A stretch of DNA of 45,077 nucleotides from an uncultured Collinsella sp. (GCA_900543505.1 UQSB01000013.1:1-45077); one strand, 5' to 3'; counted from the first letter of the stretch, positions 33,553 to 41,092 are shown. Numbers and translations: made by a program. Notes: a model not told the origin generated them from the letters alone.

Positions 33553-33582
33553 AAAAAAGACGCCGCCATAATGGCAACGGCG
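33553..33582 (-). terminator. Intrinsic terminator of the PTS-chbG operon
   Basis: On the minus strand CGCC-(GTT)-GCCA-TTA-TGGC-GGCG forms an 8-bp stem with a 3-nt bulge, followed by TCTTTTTTG (A-run at 33553-33558 on the plus strand). It follows the chbG stop by about 50 bp. Confidence 0.8.
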
Positions 33583-33589
33583 CCAGAAC

Positions 33590-33620
33590 CACCACAAAGG
33601 CGACTGTCCCCTTTGTGGTG
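33590..33620. repeat. REP-like hairpin with CTGTCC loop
   Basis: CACCACAAAGG (33590-33600) and CCTTTGTGGTG (33610-33620) form a perfect 11-bp stem; the loop CGACTGTCC plus the first arm bases gives CTGTCCC followed by CTTTG, like the loops at 19484-19516 and 44959-44996. Lies between the chbG stop and its terminator. Confidence 0.6.
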
Positions 33621-33630
33621 ACTTGGGTCC

Positions 33631-34395
33631 TTACAGGTCGCGGTAGTCGATCAGGCGAAGATCAGGTTGAGACTCAAGCCAAGTGCGAAGCTCGGGGTCA
33701 ATCAGCGCATCGACTTCCTTGGTGCGGTCGGTCGTGAGCGAGCTGTTCTCCAAGATAAAACGATCGAGATAGCCCGGATGGCACACAAAGACGACCGTCT
33801 CGCCGTCCACCATCTCGCGAACCGTCTGCATGATTGCCTCTTTGGGCTCGTAGCCCGGCTCCATCGAGCGCATCACCATGCGCAGATCAGTATCTCCGCA
33901 ATGCACCACAGCCGCGGGGTCGAAGCTCGCCTTTTGCTCCTTAAGGCCCAGCTCCTGAGCAACCGCCGAGATCGCTCGGTTAAGGTTTTTGCTCATGACG
34001 GCATGGGCCTCAAAGTAATCGGGCTCGCGGCCCACGATCTCGACAAAGCGGTCATGCTGCGCGCGGATCTCGATGCAGGCCTCGTCGAAGTCTATCAACT
34101 CCTCGCCGCGCTTAAAATGATCGCGGAAGGTACGGCTGCTATGGAACTCGCCGTTCTCGTTGAGCATGCTCGGAATGAGCGCCGGGTCGGCACACGGCTT
34201 GCCCAGGCACACGTTGGTATGCTGACCCACCGCAATGCCGACATCCGCCACGAGCGACCAGCCACGCTCGGCCTCGGGCATATTGGGCATAAGTCCCGCC
34301 GAGCGCACCAGGCCCTCATTGATACTGCGGGCAATCCCCAGGTTAACGGCATACGAATAACCGATATCGTCGGCACGAATGAGCAATTGCTTCAT
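33631..34395 (-). CDS. chbG: ChbG/HpnK (YdjC) family carbohydrate deacetylase
   Basis: Metal-dependent deacetylase; characterised ChbG removes an acetyl group from phosphorylated chito-oligosaccharides made by PTS uptake. 254 residues with the family opening LLIRADDIGYSYAVNLGI (metal-binding Asp pair), GQHTNVCLGKP, the EAHAVMSK segment, and FVCHPGYLD near the C-terminus. The ATG at 34395 has GGGGG 6 bases upstream. It follows the PTS EIIBC gene by 77 bp on the same strand with a hairpin (34417-34445) between, so it probably acts on the sugar phosphate imported by that EIIBC. Its operon terminator is at 33553-33582. Confidence 0.88.
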   Translation of the reverse strand: MKQLLIRADDIGYSYAVNLGIARSINEGLVRSAGLMPNMPEAERGWSLVADVGIAVGQHTNVCLGKPCADPALIPSMLNENGEFHSSRTFRDHFKRGEELIDFDEACIEIRAQHDRFVEIVGREPDYFEAHAVMSKNLNRAISAVAQELGLKEQKASFDPAAVVHCGDTDLRMVMRSMEPGYEPKEAIMQTVREMVDGETVVFVCHPGYLDRFILENSSLTTDRTKEVDALIDPELRTWLESQPDLRLIDYRDL

Positions 34396-34416
34396 ATTGA
34401 CCCCCATCTACGGAAA

Positions 34417-34445
34417 GGGACACTTGAAGCGCAGCCAAGTGCCCC
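34417..34445 (-). other. Intercistronic hairpin between the EIIBC gene and chbG
   Basis: GGGACACTTG (34417-34426) pairs with CAAGTGCCCC (34436-34445), 10 bp with one mismatch, loop of 9 nt. No T-run follows on the minus strand, so it is more likely to set relative mRNA levels (processing or stability) than to stop transcription. Confidence 0.45.
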
Positions 34446-34472
34446 AGATAATTGTCCTACCGAACGGATGCT

Positions 34473-35921
34473 TTAGGCTTTGGCGGCAGCAGCGTCTTCA
34501 TCGAGCTGCTCCTTGGTAAAGCCAAAGAAGTAGGCAATGGCAGCGGCGGCAACAAATGCAGTACCCGATGCAACGCAGCCCCATACGAGATTAGCAGTTC
34601 CGCCTGCAACATAACCTGTAATACCAAGGATATTAGTTGCGCCCAAAACATACGTGGTCACATTAGTGAGAGCCGCGATCAGGCCGCCGATAGCGCCGCC
34701 CGCGACCATGGCACCCAGACAGCGAGTATACTTAAAGCCGCAGCCATACAGCGCGGGCTCCGTCACGCCACCGACAATGCCGGAGAGCGAGAAACCAAGC
34801 ATAGCGCCCTTTTCGTCGACCTCCTTAAGGCGCAGGAAGGCACCGAAGGCCATGCCCCACGTGGCGAACTGAGCGATAGCACCCGCGACCATAACGCAGG
34901 AGTCAGACCCTGAGGTGAGCACCTGCACAATGCCGAGGGCAATCAGAACCTGGTGCATACCGGTCATAACCAGGAACTCCCAAAGCGCAGCAATGGCGAC
35001 GAGGGAGAGGATCGTGACGATGCCGCCAGCGTTTCCGAGGCCGAACATAAAGTTGCCGACCAGGTCGCCCAGAATGGAACCAATCGGAGCTAGGGCGCAC
35101 AGGGAAACGGGGGTCATCACAGCCATGGTGCACACGGGCACAAACACCGTGGAGAGCATGTCGGGGATGATCTTCTTCATGAACTTCTCGACGACCATCA
35201 GCACCGGCATAGACAGCAGCATGGGGAGCACGGTCGCAGAATAGTTGTTCAGCTGAGCCGGGAGCACGCCGTAAACCATCGTGGTCGTAGCACCAGAATC
35301 CGCAGCGGCGTTGACCAACGTCATGAACTCGGGGGCAATGAGCACGCCGCCGAGCATCATGCCGAGCGGCTGGCTGCAGCCGAGCTGCTTTGCGGCAGCC
35401 CAACCCAGATAGACAGGGAGGAAATAATAGCCGGCGTTGTAAATCCAGTTGTAGAAGAAGTTGTAGATGTCAGAATCTGCAGACCAGATACCGAGCATGC
35501 CGTCGCCGCAAAGTACGGCAAGTGTGCGGAACATGGCGGCGCCCATGATAATGGGGATCGTCATGCACATTGTCTTGGACAGGTAGTTAAGGGCCTTCTT
35601 GCCCGCAGTCTTGACCGTCAGTGGCTCCTTGGTGCCGTCATCGAGGTTCTCGTCAATGGAGCCTTCGCCCTTGACGCCCAGCGCAATGGCGGCGTCATAG
35701 ACCTTCGGCACGTTCTGGCCAATGATGACCTGATACTGGCCGCCAGACCACTGTGCGCCCAACACACCCTTGATCTTCTTAACTTCATTATCATTGGGAA
35801 TGGACTGATCTTTGAGGTTCAGACGCAAGCGGGTCATGCAGTGCGTCGCGTTCGTCACATTGGAGGCGCCGCCGACGGCAGCGAGCACGTCCTCGGCAAT
35901 CTTCTTGTTATCGACAGTCAT
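34473..35921 (-). CDS. PTS sugar transporter EIIBC (glucose/beta-glucoside superfamily, no EIIA domain)
   Basis: Imports and phosphorylates a sugar. 482 residues: an N-terminal EIIB domain with phosphorylated Cys28 in NATHCMTRLRL, then an EIIC membrane domain with about ten hydrophobic segments and the conserved GVTEPALYG motif. There is no EIIA domain, as in the sucrose/trehalose/MurP class that borrows EIIA from another protein, and none is encoded nearby. The ATG at 35921 has GAAGGG 7 bases upstream. Upstream are a LicT-type antiterminator gene and a readable RAT/terminator pair; downstream is a ChbG deacetylase. The substrate may therefore be an N-acetylated amino sugar or a beta-glucoside; neither is proven. 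Confidence 0.92.
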   Translation of the reverse strand: MTVDNKKIAEDVLAAVGGASNVTNATHCMTRLRLNLKDQSIPNDNEVKKIKGVLGAQWSGGQYQVIIGQNVPKVYDAAIALGVKGEGSIDENLDDGTKEPLTVKTAGKKALNYLSKTMCMTIPIIMGAAMFRTLAVLCGDGMLGIWSADSDIYNFFYNWIYNAGYYFLPVYLGWAAAKQLGCSQPLGMMLGGVLIAPEFMTLVNAAADSGATTTMVYGVLPAQLNNYSATVLPMLLSMPVLMVVEKFMKKIIPDMLSTVFVPVCTMAVMTPVSLCALAPIGSILGDLVGNFMFGLGNAGGIVTILSLVAIAALWEFLVMTGMHQVLIALGIVQVLTSGSDSCVMVAGAIAQFATWGMAFGAFLRLKEVDEKGAMLGFSLSGIVGGVTEPALYGCGFKYTRCLGAMVAGGAIGGLIAALTNVTTYVLGATNILGITGYVAGGTANLVWGCVASGTAFVAAAAIAYFFGFTKEQLDEDAAAAKA

Positions 35922-36059
35922 GTCGAATCCCTTCTCTTCCAACTAAAGGCCGTGGGACTTCACGGCACCAAGACGCACGATTCCGCTCGCGCCTGCGCAG
36001 CGCGCGATACCAGTTGGCAAGAGATTGATTTGCATGTGATTCCCGGGTGGATCGACATG

Positions 36060-36121
36060 AAAAAAGCCCCGCGCACAACCGACAGAGACCCAATTATGGT
36101 CTCGGCAGAATCGGTAGTGCC
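36060..36121 (-). terminator. Conditional leader terminator of the PTS operon
   Basis: On the minus strand GCACTACCGA pairs with TCGGTTGTGC (one mismatch), enclosing a second stem GAGACC/GGTCTC, and is followed by CGGGGC and six T. Its upstream arm overlaps the 3' half of the RAT at 36113-36149, so the two structures exclude each other: the arrangement of bgl/lic-type antitermination. Confidence 0.8.
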
Positions 36122-36149
36122 TCTCGGAGCTGCGCCGTGAGTAACACCC
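36113..36149 (-). promoter_or_regulatory. Ribonucleic antiterminator (RAT) site for the LicT-family protein
   Basis: Minus-strand GGGTGTTACTC, a short loop, then GAGAGGCACTACC match the RAT pattern GG-T-GTTACT...GGCA-ACC bound by LicT/SacY/GlcT proteins. It begins about 12 nt downstream of a TATACT box (36161-36166) and overlaps the terminator at 36060-36121. The regulator is encoded just upstream. Confidence 0.8.
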
Positions 36150-36160
36150 AACACACGGCG

Positions 36161-36166
36161 AGTATA
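36161..36166 (-). promoter_or_regulatory. Putative -10 element of the EIIBC-chbG operon
   Basis: TATACT on the minus strand, placed so that transcription would begin just before the RAT. The -35 region is poor, as would fit an activated or weak basal promoter. Confidence 0.5.
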
Positions 36167-36261
36167 TGCGGCAGATGCGTTCGTTGCGGCTCAGATTACC
36201 GACGAACGGTAGCAAACGACCCGCGAACGGTCGCCATGACGGAAAGGAAATACCAGAGAGC

Positions 36262-37098
36262 CTATTTATCCGAGTGGACAGAAGCCACGCGATTCACATG
36301 CATGATCAGATAGACGAGCTCCTCTTGGGCCAATGGCTCGCCAAAGGTCTCTTGAATCAGATCGTCGACACGGTGAGCGCAACGCGATGCCGCCGGATAC
36401 TGCTCCACGAGCACGTCGTAAAGACCGGAGTTCTCGGTATCGATCGGCTCTTTCTTTGCCACGCGGTCGAGCAGATAGCGCACATGAGTGGCAAAGCGGG
36501 CAAAGGCGAACGACGAGCGATCGACCGTCACACCCAACTCTTCTTGAATAATCGCGACCGTCATATCGAGCAGTCGTTCCTCGTGCTGCTCGGCAAGCAC
36601 GCGCCGCTCGCTCGGCTTAACCGATGCGTTGACAATCGACATGGCAATGCCCGCGGCCTCGCTTCGGGGCATGCGCACATGAAAGCTCTTCTGGATACCG
36701 CGAACAGCCAGCTCGCCCAAGCGGTATTCGATGGGATGCAGCTGCTCAAGATCGCGCTCAAGCGGCAACGACACCACCATGTGTTCGCGGGCGCGCTTAA
36801 TGGCAAACTGAATATGGTCTGCCAATGTAATGGGAAGGTTAGGACTCAATTCGTACGAAAGCTGTCCGGTCGCGATATCGGCCAGCTGAGCAGAAAACTC
36901 CAGCACCTCGGGGTCGACCTCATCGATAAACGCCAGGTACTTTGAATCGATGCCGTAAAAGGTACGCGTGATGACATCCAGGTCGACCTCATGCGGCATA
37001 TCGCCAAAGCCGATACCGCGGCCCAGCGCGATAAGCTGACGCCCCGCGCCATCTTCGCAGATGGCAGCGTTGTGGTTAATGCGCTGGATAGCCCTCAT
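36262..37098 (-). CDS. licT: BglG/LicT-family transcription antiterminator
   Basis: RNA-binding regulator that stabilises the RAT and lets transcription pass the leader terminator when sugar is present. 278 residues: an N-terminal co-antiterminator domain (MRAIQRINHNAAICED, ALGRGIGFG) followed by two PRD domains with the phosphorylatable His in LADHIQFAI and LHPIEYRLGE (PRD1) and FATHVRYLL and LIMHVNRV (PRD2). The ATG at 37098 is the family-typical start, with AGGAG 10 bases upstream. Directly upstream of the operon it is predicted to control. The exact subfamily (LicT, GlcT, SacY) cannot be decided by eye. Confidence 0.93.
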   Translation of the reverse strand: MRAIQRINHNAAICEDGAGRQLIALGRGIGFGDMPHEVDLDVITRTFYGIDSKYLAFIDEVDPEVLEFSAQLADIATGQLSYELSPNLPITLADHIQFAIKRAREHMVVSLPLERDLEQLHPIEYRLGELAVRGIQKSFHVRMPRSEAAGIAMSIVNASVKPSERRVLAEQHEERLLDMTVAIIQEELGVTVDRSSFAFARFATHVRYLLDRVAKKEPIDTENSGLYDVLVEQYPAASRCAHRVDDLIQETFGEPLAQEELVYLIMHVNRVASVHSDK

Positions 37099-37116
37099 GG
37101 AATCATCGCTCCTACT

Positions 37117-37151
37117 AAAACGCGCCGTGCAGACCATCCGCGCGGCGCGTT
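37117..37151 (-). terminator. Terminator after the metallophosphoesterase gene
   Basis: AACGCGCCG (37119-37127) and CGGCGCGTT (37143-37151), perfect 9-bp stem; minus-strand tail TTTTAG. It overlaps the leader of licT and lies 21 bp after the upstream stop codon. Confidence 0.75.
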
Positions 37152-37171
37152 CATTCTACCTGCACTTACAG

Positions 37172-37717
37172 CTAGAGTCCAAAGAAGCCCAGGATCTGGT
37201 CGCGGCTAACGGGCTTGTAGTTGTTGGCATCGAGGCCAACGTCGTAGCGAAGGACTGGGCGCTCGCGATCGCGATTGCGCGCGTTGGTGCGGTCTCCCCT
37301 GCTGTGAATGTGCCCGTGCAGCATGATGGCGCCGCGCGCCTTGCCATTCCAGCTGAGCATGGGGTAATGGCTCATTACCAGGCGATGGCCCTTAGCGTAA
37401 CCGGGGGCGACCTCCAGATAATCGCGCACCTCATCCCAAATGTGCGGCGCGTCTGGATCTTCCCAGTCGTCGTCATGGTTACCGCGGATGAGCGTTACGT
37501 TCTGACATTCGATGCGCTCGCGCAGGCGCACCGCTTCCGCCAGGGGCAATCGATACGTAAAGTCTCCCAGGACATAAAGGCGGTCGTCCACAGCCACGCA
37601 CTCGTTGATGGCATCGATGACACGGCGGTTCATCTCCTCGACCGAATCAAACGGTCGATCCATGTCGTGCAAGATATTCGTATCGCCCAGGTGCAGGTCG
37701 GCGGTAAACCACATCAT
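37172..37717 (-). CDS. Small calcineurin-like metallophosphoesterase
   Basis: 181 residues carrying every metal motif of the superfamily: FTADLHLGD, VLGDFTYR, IRGNHDDDW, MSHYPML and LHGHIHSR. The small size and the DLHLGDTNIL start match a group of stand-alone phosphatases often named metallophosphatases; the substrate is unknown. The ATG at 37717 is used because GAGG lies 9 bases upstream; an ATG five codons earlier has no ribosome site. Ends at an intrinsic terminator; 66 bp downstream of a small acidic/basic protein gene on the same strand. Confidence 0.88.
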   Translation of the reverse strand: MMWFTADLHLGDTNILHDMDRPFDSVEEMNRRVIDAINECVAVDDRLYVLGDFTYRLPLAEAVRLRERIECQNVTLIRGNHDDDWEDPDAPHIWDEVRDYLEVAPGYAKGHRLVMSHYPMLSWNGKARGAIMLHGHIHSRGDRTNARNRDRERPVLRYDVGLDANNYKPVSRDQILGFFGL

Positions 37718-37783
37718 CGTCTCTGTCCTCATTTCGCAACGCGTATAAGACCTGTTTAGTATACAGACGCAGCGATGAGACAG

Positions 37784-37975
37784 TCACCCAAAGAGCCCAC
37801 CGAACAGACCTCGGCGGCGCTTGTCCTTTTTATTCGAACCTTTACCCCGGGCGTTCTTATCCTTTTGCTTTTTGCGGTCCTGCTCCAACTCATCGTCATC
37901 GAGCAGCAAATCCCACTCAAACGGATCGTCTACCAGATCGAACAGGTCATCGTCATCAAACACGTGCGCCTCCAT
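37784..37975 (-). CDS. Small bipolar (acidic-basic) hypothetical protein
   Basis: 63 residues, unrecognised. The first half is strongly acidic with aromatic residues (DDDDLFDLVDDPFEWDLLLDDDE), the second half strongly basic (DRKKQKDKN, NKKDKRRRG) and ends GLFGGLFG. Such charge segregation suggests a protein-binding or nucleic-acid-binding adaptor, but this is a guess. It begins 6 bp after the stop of a 59-codon cysteine-rich reading frame on the same strand, so the two may form an operon. No strong ribosome site; translation could be coupled to the upstream frame. Confidence 0.5.
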   Translation of the reverse strand: MEAHVFDDDDLFDLVDDPFEWDLLLDDDELEQDRKKQKDKNARGKGSNKKDKRRRGLFGGLFG

Positions 37976-37981
37976 TACCGA

Positions 37982-38161
37982 TTAGCGAGCATCCACAACG
38001 TAGTTGAGAAGCCTACGGGCCCGTGCGGACACAAATTCATCCTGTCTGCGTCTTTCAATCGTTTGCCGCAACGCTTGCGCGACGGAACGCTTGCAGATAA
38101 GATAGGAACACGGATGGCACCCGTGGCAGCGGGTCTTGCCAACTCCGATACACGTTTTCAT
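37982..38161 (-). CDS. 59-residue cysteine-rich small protein (candidate)
   Basis: An ATG-TAA frame of 59 codons. The N-terminus MKTCIGVGKTRCHGCHPC continues SYLIC, giving Cys4, Cys12, Cys15, Cys18 and Cys23 with two His between them, a pattern able to bind zinc or an iron-sulfur cluster. The rest is basic and helical (ALRQTIERRRQDEF, ARARRLLNYVVDAR). It fills most of the space between the aldehyde dehydrogenase and the bipolar small protein, and its stop is 6 bp before the next start. No clear ribosome site, and a hairpin ends 6 bp before the ATG. Family not recognised; possibly a small regulator. Confidence 0.5.
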   Translation of the reverse strand: MKTCIGVGKTRCHGCHPCSYLICKRSVAQALRQTIERRRQDEFVSARARRLLNYVVDAR

Positions 38162-38167
38162 TGTGAG

Positions 38168-38203
38168 AAGTGGCCGTCTTCGCTTACGCGGGGGCGGCCA
38201 CTT
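38168..38203. terminator. Hairpin after the aldehyde dehydrogenase gene
   Basis: AAGTGGCCG (38168-38176) and CGGCCACTT (38195-38203), perfect 9-bp stem, 18-nt GC-rich loop. It lies 24 bp past the aldehyde dehydrogenase stop (minus) and just before the 59-codon frame. The better T-rich flank (TGTTTAT) is on the plus-strand side, so its role as a minus-strand terminator is uncertain. Confidence 0.45.
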
Positions 38204-38227
38204 TGTTTATCCCTATGTCATCTGATT

Positions 38228-39607
38228 CTAATGCACAAACATGCGCACGAACTTGTGCTTCCAGCTTGCGTAAGGGGCATAGCGGAACGGCACGTCCAGC
38301 CACGTTGCCTTGTTCACGATGCTCTTCTTGTGGCTAAACGTATCGAAGCTCTCGCGTCCATGGTACTGTCCCATACCGCTCGCCCCCATGCCGCCAAAGC
38401 CCATATGGCTCGTGGCCAAATGCATAATGGTGTCATTAACACAGCCACCACCAAAGGGCACGTAACGCACAAAGCGCTGCTGAACCTCACGGTCCTGGCT
38501 AAAGATATACAGGGCCAGCGGCGTCGGACGATCCGTAATAAACGTCTCGGCCTCGTCTAGGCTCTCAAACGTCAGCACCGGCAAGATGGGGCCGAAAATC
38601 TCCTCCTGCATCACGGCGTCATCGGGGGACACGCCATCCAAAATCGTCGGCTCGATCTTGAGCGAAGTCTCGCGCGCGGTACCTCCAAGCACGACCTTAT
38701 CGGGATCGATCAGCCCGCGCACGCGTGCAAAATGCTTGGCGTTGACGATATGCCCGTAATCCTCGTTATCGAGCGGATGCTCGCCAAACATACGGCGGAC
38801 CTCTTCCTTGATGAGACCCAGCAGCTCGTCGTGCACGCGCGTATCGACCAGCAGGTAGTCGGGCGCCACGCAAGTCTGCCCCACGTTGAGCCATTTACCA
38901 AAGGCGATACGGCGCGCCGCGACCTTCAAGTTAGCCGTCGCATCCACGATGCAGGGACTCTTCCCGCCCAGCTCAAGCGTCACGGGCGTAAGGTTTTTAC
39001 TTGCGCGCTCCATAACGAATTTGCCGACCGGAACGCTACCGGTAAAGAAGATCTTGTCCCAGCACTCGTCGAGCAGCGCTTCGTTCTCGGCACGCCCGCC
39101 TTCGACGACCGTCACCAAGCGCGGATCAAATGCCTCTTCACAGATTTGCTTGAGCACCGCGCTCGATGCCGGAGCATAGGCGCTCGGCTTGATGACCACG
39201 GTATTGCCCGCGGCAAGGGCGCCGGCGAGTGGCTCGAGCGTCAGTAAAAACGGGTAGTTCCACGGAGCCATGATGAGTGTGACGCCATAGGGCACGGACT
39301 GCGTCTTGCACACACTCACGGCGTTGGCGAGGTCACACGGACGCAGGCGCGAGCGACTCCATCGAGCCACATGCGCAATCTGATAACGAATCTCGGAAAG
39401 CGAGGTGCCGATCTCGCACATATACGCCTCGTCATGCGACTTTCCCAAATCGGTCTTGAGCGCATGGGCAATATCGGCCTCGTGGGCCCGCACCGCATCG
39501 CGTAAACTCACGAGCGCACGACGTCGAGCATCGACATCAAACGTGGCGTGCGTCTTAAAGTAGGCGCGCTGATCGCCGACGATGCGCGCAATTTCCTCGG
39601 TGTTCAT
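38228..39607 (-). CDS. NAD(P)-dependent aldehyde dehydrogenase
   Basis: 459 residues, class 3-like aldehyde dehydrogenase length. Catalytic landmarks: MAPWNYPFLLTLEPL and NTVVIKPSAYAP (cofactor site), FFTGSVPVGKFV, the general base Glu in LELGGKSP, nucleophilic Cys in NVGQTCVAPDY, EEIFGPILPV, and a C-terminus with MGFGGMGASGMGQYHG. It oxidises aldehydes to acids. GGAGGG precedes the ATG. The start is 8 bp after the stop of the iron alcohol dehydrogenase gene, so the pair forms an alcohol-aldehyde module that could detoxify or ferment aldehydes; substrate unknown. Confidence 0.94.
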   Translation of the reverse strand: MNTEEIARIVGDQRAYFKTHATFDVDARRRALVSLRDAVRAHEADIAHALKTDLGKSHDEAYMCEIGTSLSEIRYQIAHVARWSRSRLRPCDLANAVSVCKTQSVPYGVTLIMAPWNYPFLLTLEPLAGALAAGNTVVIKPSAYAPASSAVLKQICEEAFDPRLVTVVEGGRAENEALLDECWDKIFFTGSVPVGKFVMERASKNLTPVTLELGGKSPCIVDATANLKVAARRIAFGKWLNVGQTCVAPDYLLVDTRVHDELLGLIKEEVRRMFGEHPLDNEDYGHIVNAKHFARVRGLIDPDKVVLGGTARETSLKIEPTILDGVSPDDAVMQEEIFGPILPVLTFESLDEAETFITDRPTPLALYIFSQDREVQQRFVRYVPFGGGCVNDTIMHLATSHMGFGGMGASGMGQYHGRESFDTFSHKKSIVNKATWLDVPFRYAPYASWKHKFVRMFVH

Positions 39608-39615
39608 GGGCCCTC

Positions 39616-40836
39616 CTAGTTCTCGTCTTCAAACATACCACCCGCAACGACCTCGTACATATGCTCGAGCTCCAAACGGTCCATTAAAAGCGGAACGGGG
39701 TACAGGGGATTGGCCTCGGCATCGGCATGCGCCGCCATCTCAGGAATGTCGGAGTGGCGAATGCCCGTCACATATTTGGGTATGCCCAAGGCGGCGTTCA
39801 TGCGGTCGACCCAATCGATAAAGGCCTCGGCCGCCAGGCTGTCCTGCGCGTTAGCCGGCGCGATACCGGCCATGCGGGCGAGATCGGCGAGTTTAGGAGC
39901 AGCAGCTTCGCCATAGGCACGAAGCATATGCGGCAGGATGATAGCGTTGGCCAAGCCGTGCGGAATCCCGTAACGCCCGCCCAAGCTGTGTGCGATGGCA
40001 TGCACATATCCAACATAGGAGCGCGTAAAGGCAACACCCGCCTTATACGCCGCCGAAAGCATATTGCGGCGCGCACGCATGTTCTCCCCGTGCTCATATG
40101 CCTCGAGCAAATTGTCGTGGATGAGCTGCACCGCCTGGCGCGCCATCTTGCGCGTGTAGGGCGTGGTGCTACGGCCGATAAAGGCCTCGACGGCATGCGT
40201 CAGGGCATCCATACCCGTCTGCCCCGTAATGGAGGCGGGCAGGCCACGTGTAAACTCGGGGTCGTGCACCGCAAAGCGCGGGATCAGCACAAAGTCGTTA
40301 ATGGGATACTTGTAGTGCGTCTCGTCGTCGGTAATTACCGCTGCAAGCGTGACCTCGCTTCCCGTGCCCGCCGTGGTGGGAACGGCGATGAGCAGCGGCA
40401 GGCGACGATGGATACGCAACAGGCCGCGCATCTTGTTGATGGGCTTCTTTGGCTGCGCGATGCGCGCGCCCACGCCCTTGGCGCAGTCCATGGCCGAACC
40501 GCCGCCAAAGCCGATAATGGCCTGGCAGGCGCTCTCTCGATACAGAGATGCCGCTTCCTCCACGTTTGAGACCGTGGGGTTCGCACGCGTTTCGGCATAG
40601 ACCGCAGCGCTAATTCCCTTGGACGCGAGCGCTGTCTCGAGCGGTGCCGTGAGCCCCAGACGGGCAATGCCGGGATCTGTCACGATAAGAACATGGTGTA
40701 TTGAACGCTTTTGAAGCACTGCGGGCACTTCCTCAGCGTGCTCTAAAATGCGTGGCTCGGTATAGGGCAGCACCGGCAATGCGATGCGAAAAACCGTTTG
40801 ATACGTTCGGCACCAGGCGCGGCAGGCTAGATGCAT
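39616..40836 (-). CDS. Iron-containing alcohol dehydrogenase
   Basis: 406 residues of the group III (iron) alcohol dehydrogenase family: NAD-binding GFGGGSAMDCAKGVG, TTAGTGSEVT, and metal ligands in GMDALTHAVEAF and YVHAIAHSLGGRYGIPHGLANA. It has an N-terminal extension of about 30 residues (MHLACRAWCRTYQTVFRIALP) before the usual start, containing two Cys. The ATG at 40836 has GAAGGAG 7 bases upstream. First gene of a two-gene operon with the aldehyde dehydrogenase. Two related palindromes lie in its upstream region (40855-40870 and 40919-40934), suggesting repressor control. Confidence 0.92.
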   Translation of the reverse strand: MHLACRAWCRTYQTVFRIALPVLPYTEPRILEHAEEVPAVLQKRSIHHVLIVTDPGIARLGLTAPLETALASKGISAAVYAETRANPTVSNVEEAASLYRESACQAIIGFGGGSAMDCAKGVGARIAQPKKPINKMRGLLRIHRRLPLLIAVPTTAGTGSEVTLAAVITDDETHYKYPINDFVLIPRFAVHDPEFTRGLPASITGQTGMDALTHAVEAFIGRSTTPYTRKMARQAVQLIHDNLLEAYEHGENMRARRNMLSAAYKAGVAFTRSYVGYVHAIAHSLGGRYGIPHGLANAIILPHMLRAYGEAAAPKLADLARMAGIAPANAQDSLAAEAFIDWVDRMNAALGIPKYVTGIRHSDIPEMAAHADAEANPLYPVPLLMDRLELEHMYEVVAGGMFEDEN

Positions 40837-40854
40837 AAAGGAAGCTCCTTCATT

Positions 40855-40870
40855 TGTTGATTGGTCAACA
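40855..40870. promoter_or_regulatory. Palindromic operator candidate, proximal site
   Basis: TGTTGATTGGTCAACA, arms TGTTGA/TCAACA around TTGG. It lies 18 bp upstream of the alcohol dehydrogenase start, overlapping the ribosome-site region. A second copy is 64 bp away. Confidence 0.6.
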
Positions 40871-40918
40871 TTTGCTCGACCGATTGTACTCATCGGAGGT
40901 CGCACGAGGTCTAGCAAT

Positions 40919-40934
40919 CGTTAATCAATCAACA
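40919..40934. promoter_or_regulatory. Palindromic operator candidate, distal site
   Basis: CGTTAATCAATCAACA; it matches the reverse complement of the proximal site at 13 of 16 positions. The 64-bp centre-to-centre distance is about six helical turns, so dimers on both sites would face the same side of the DNA. Confidence 0.55.
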
Positions 40935-40980
40935 TCTACACATGCTTAAATTGTTTTATTAAAAATCATTCCTAATAGGC

Positions 40981-41008
40981 TTCACATTCGGTCTCATTTA
41001 TGGATAAT
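40981..41008 (+). promoter_or_regulatory. Promoter of the rubrerythrin gene
   Basis: TTCACA (40981-40986), a 16-nt spacer and GATAAT (41003-41008), about 85 bp before the start codon. A 13-base word shared with the region before the DUF554 gene lies just upstream (40965-40977). Confidence 0.55.
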
Positions 41009-41092
41009 AGAACTCGTCAAGACGCACGTCCGGAGAGGGTCCTTACGGGACCGGACGAGCGCACCATCGCCATCGATCGAAAGGATCGAATC

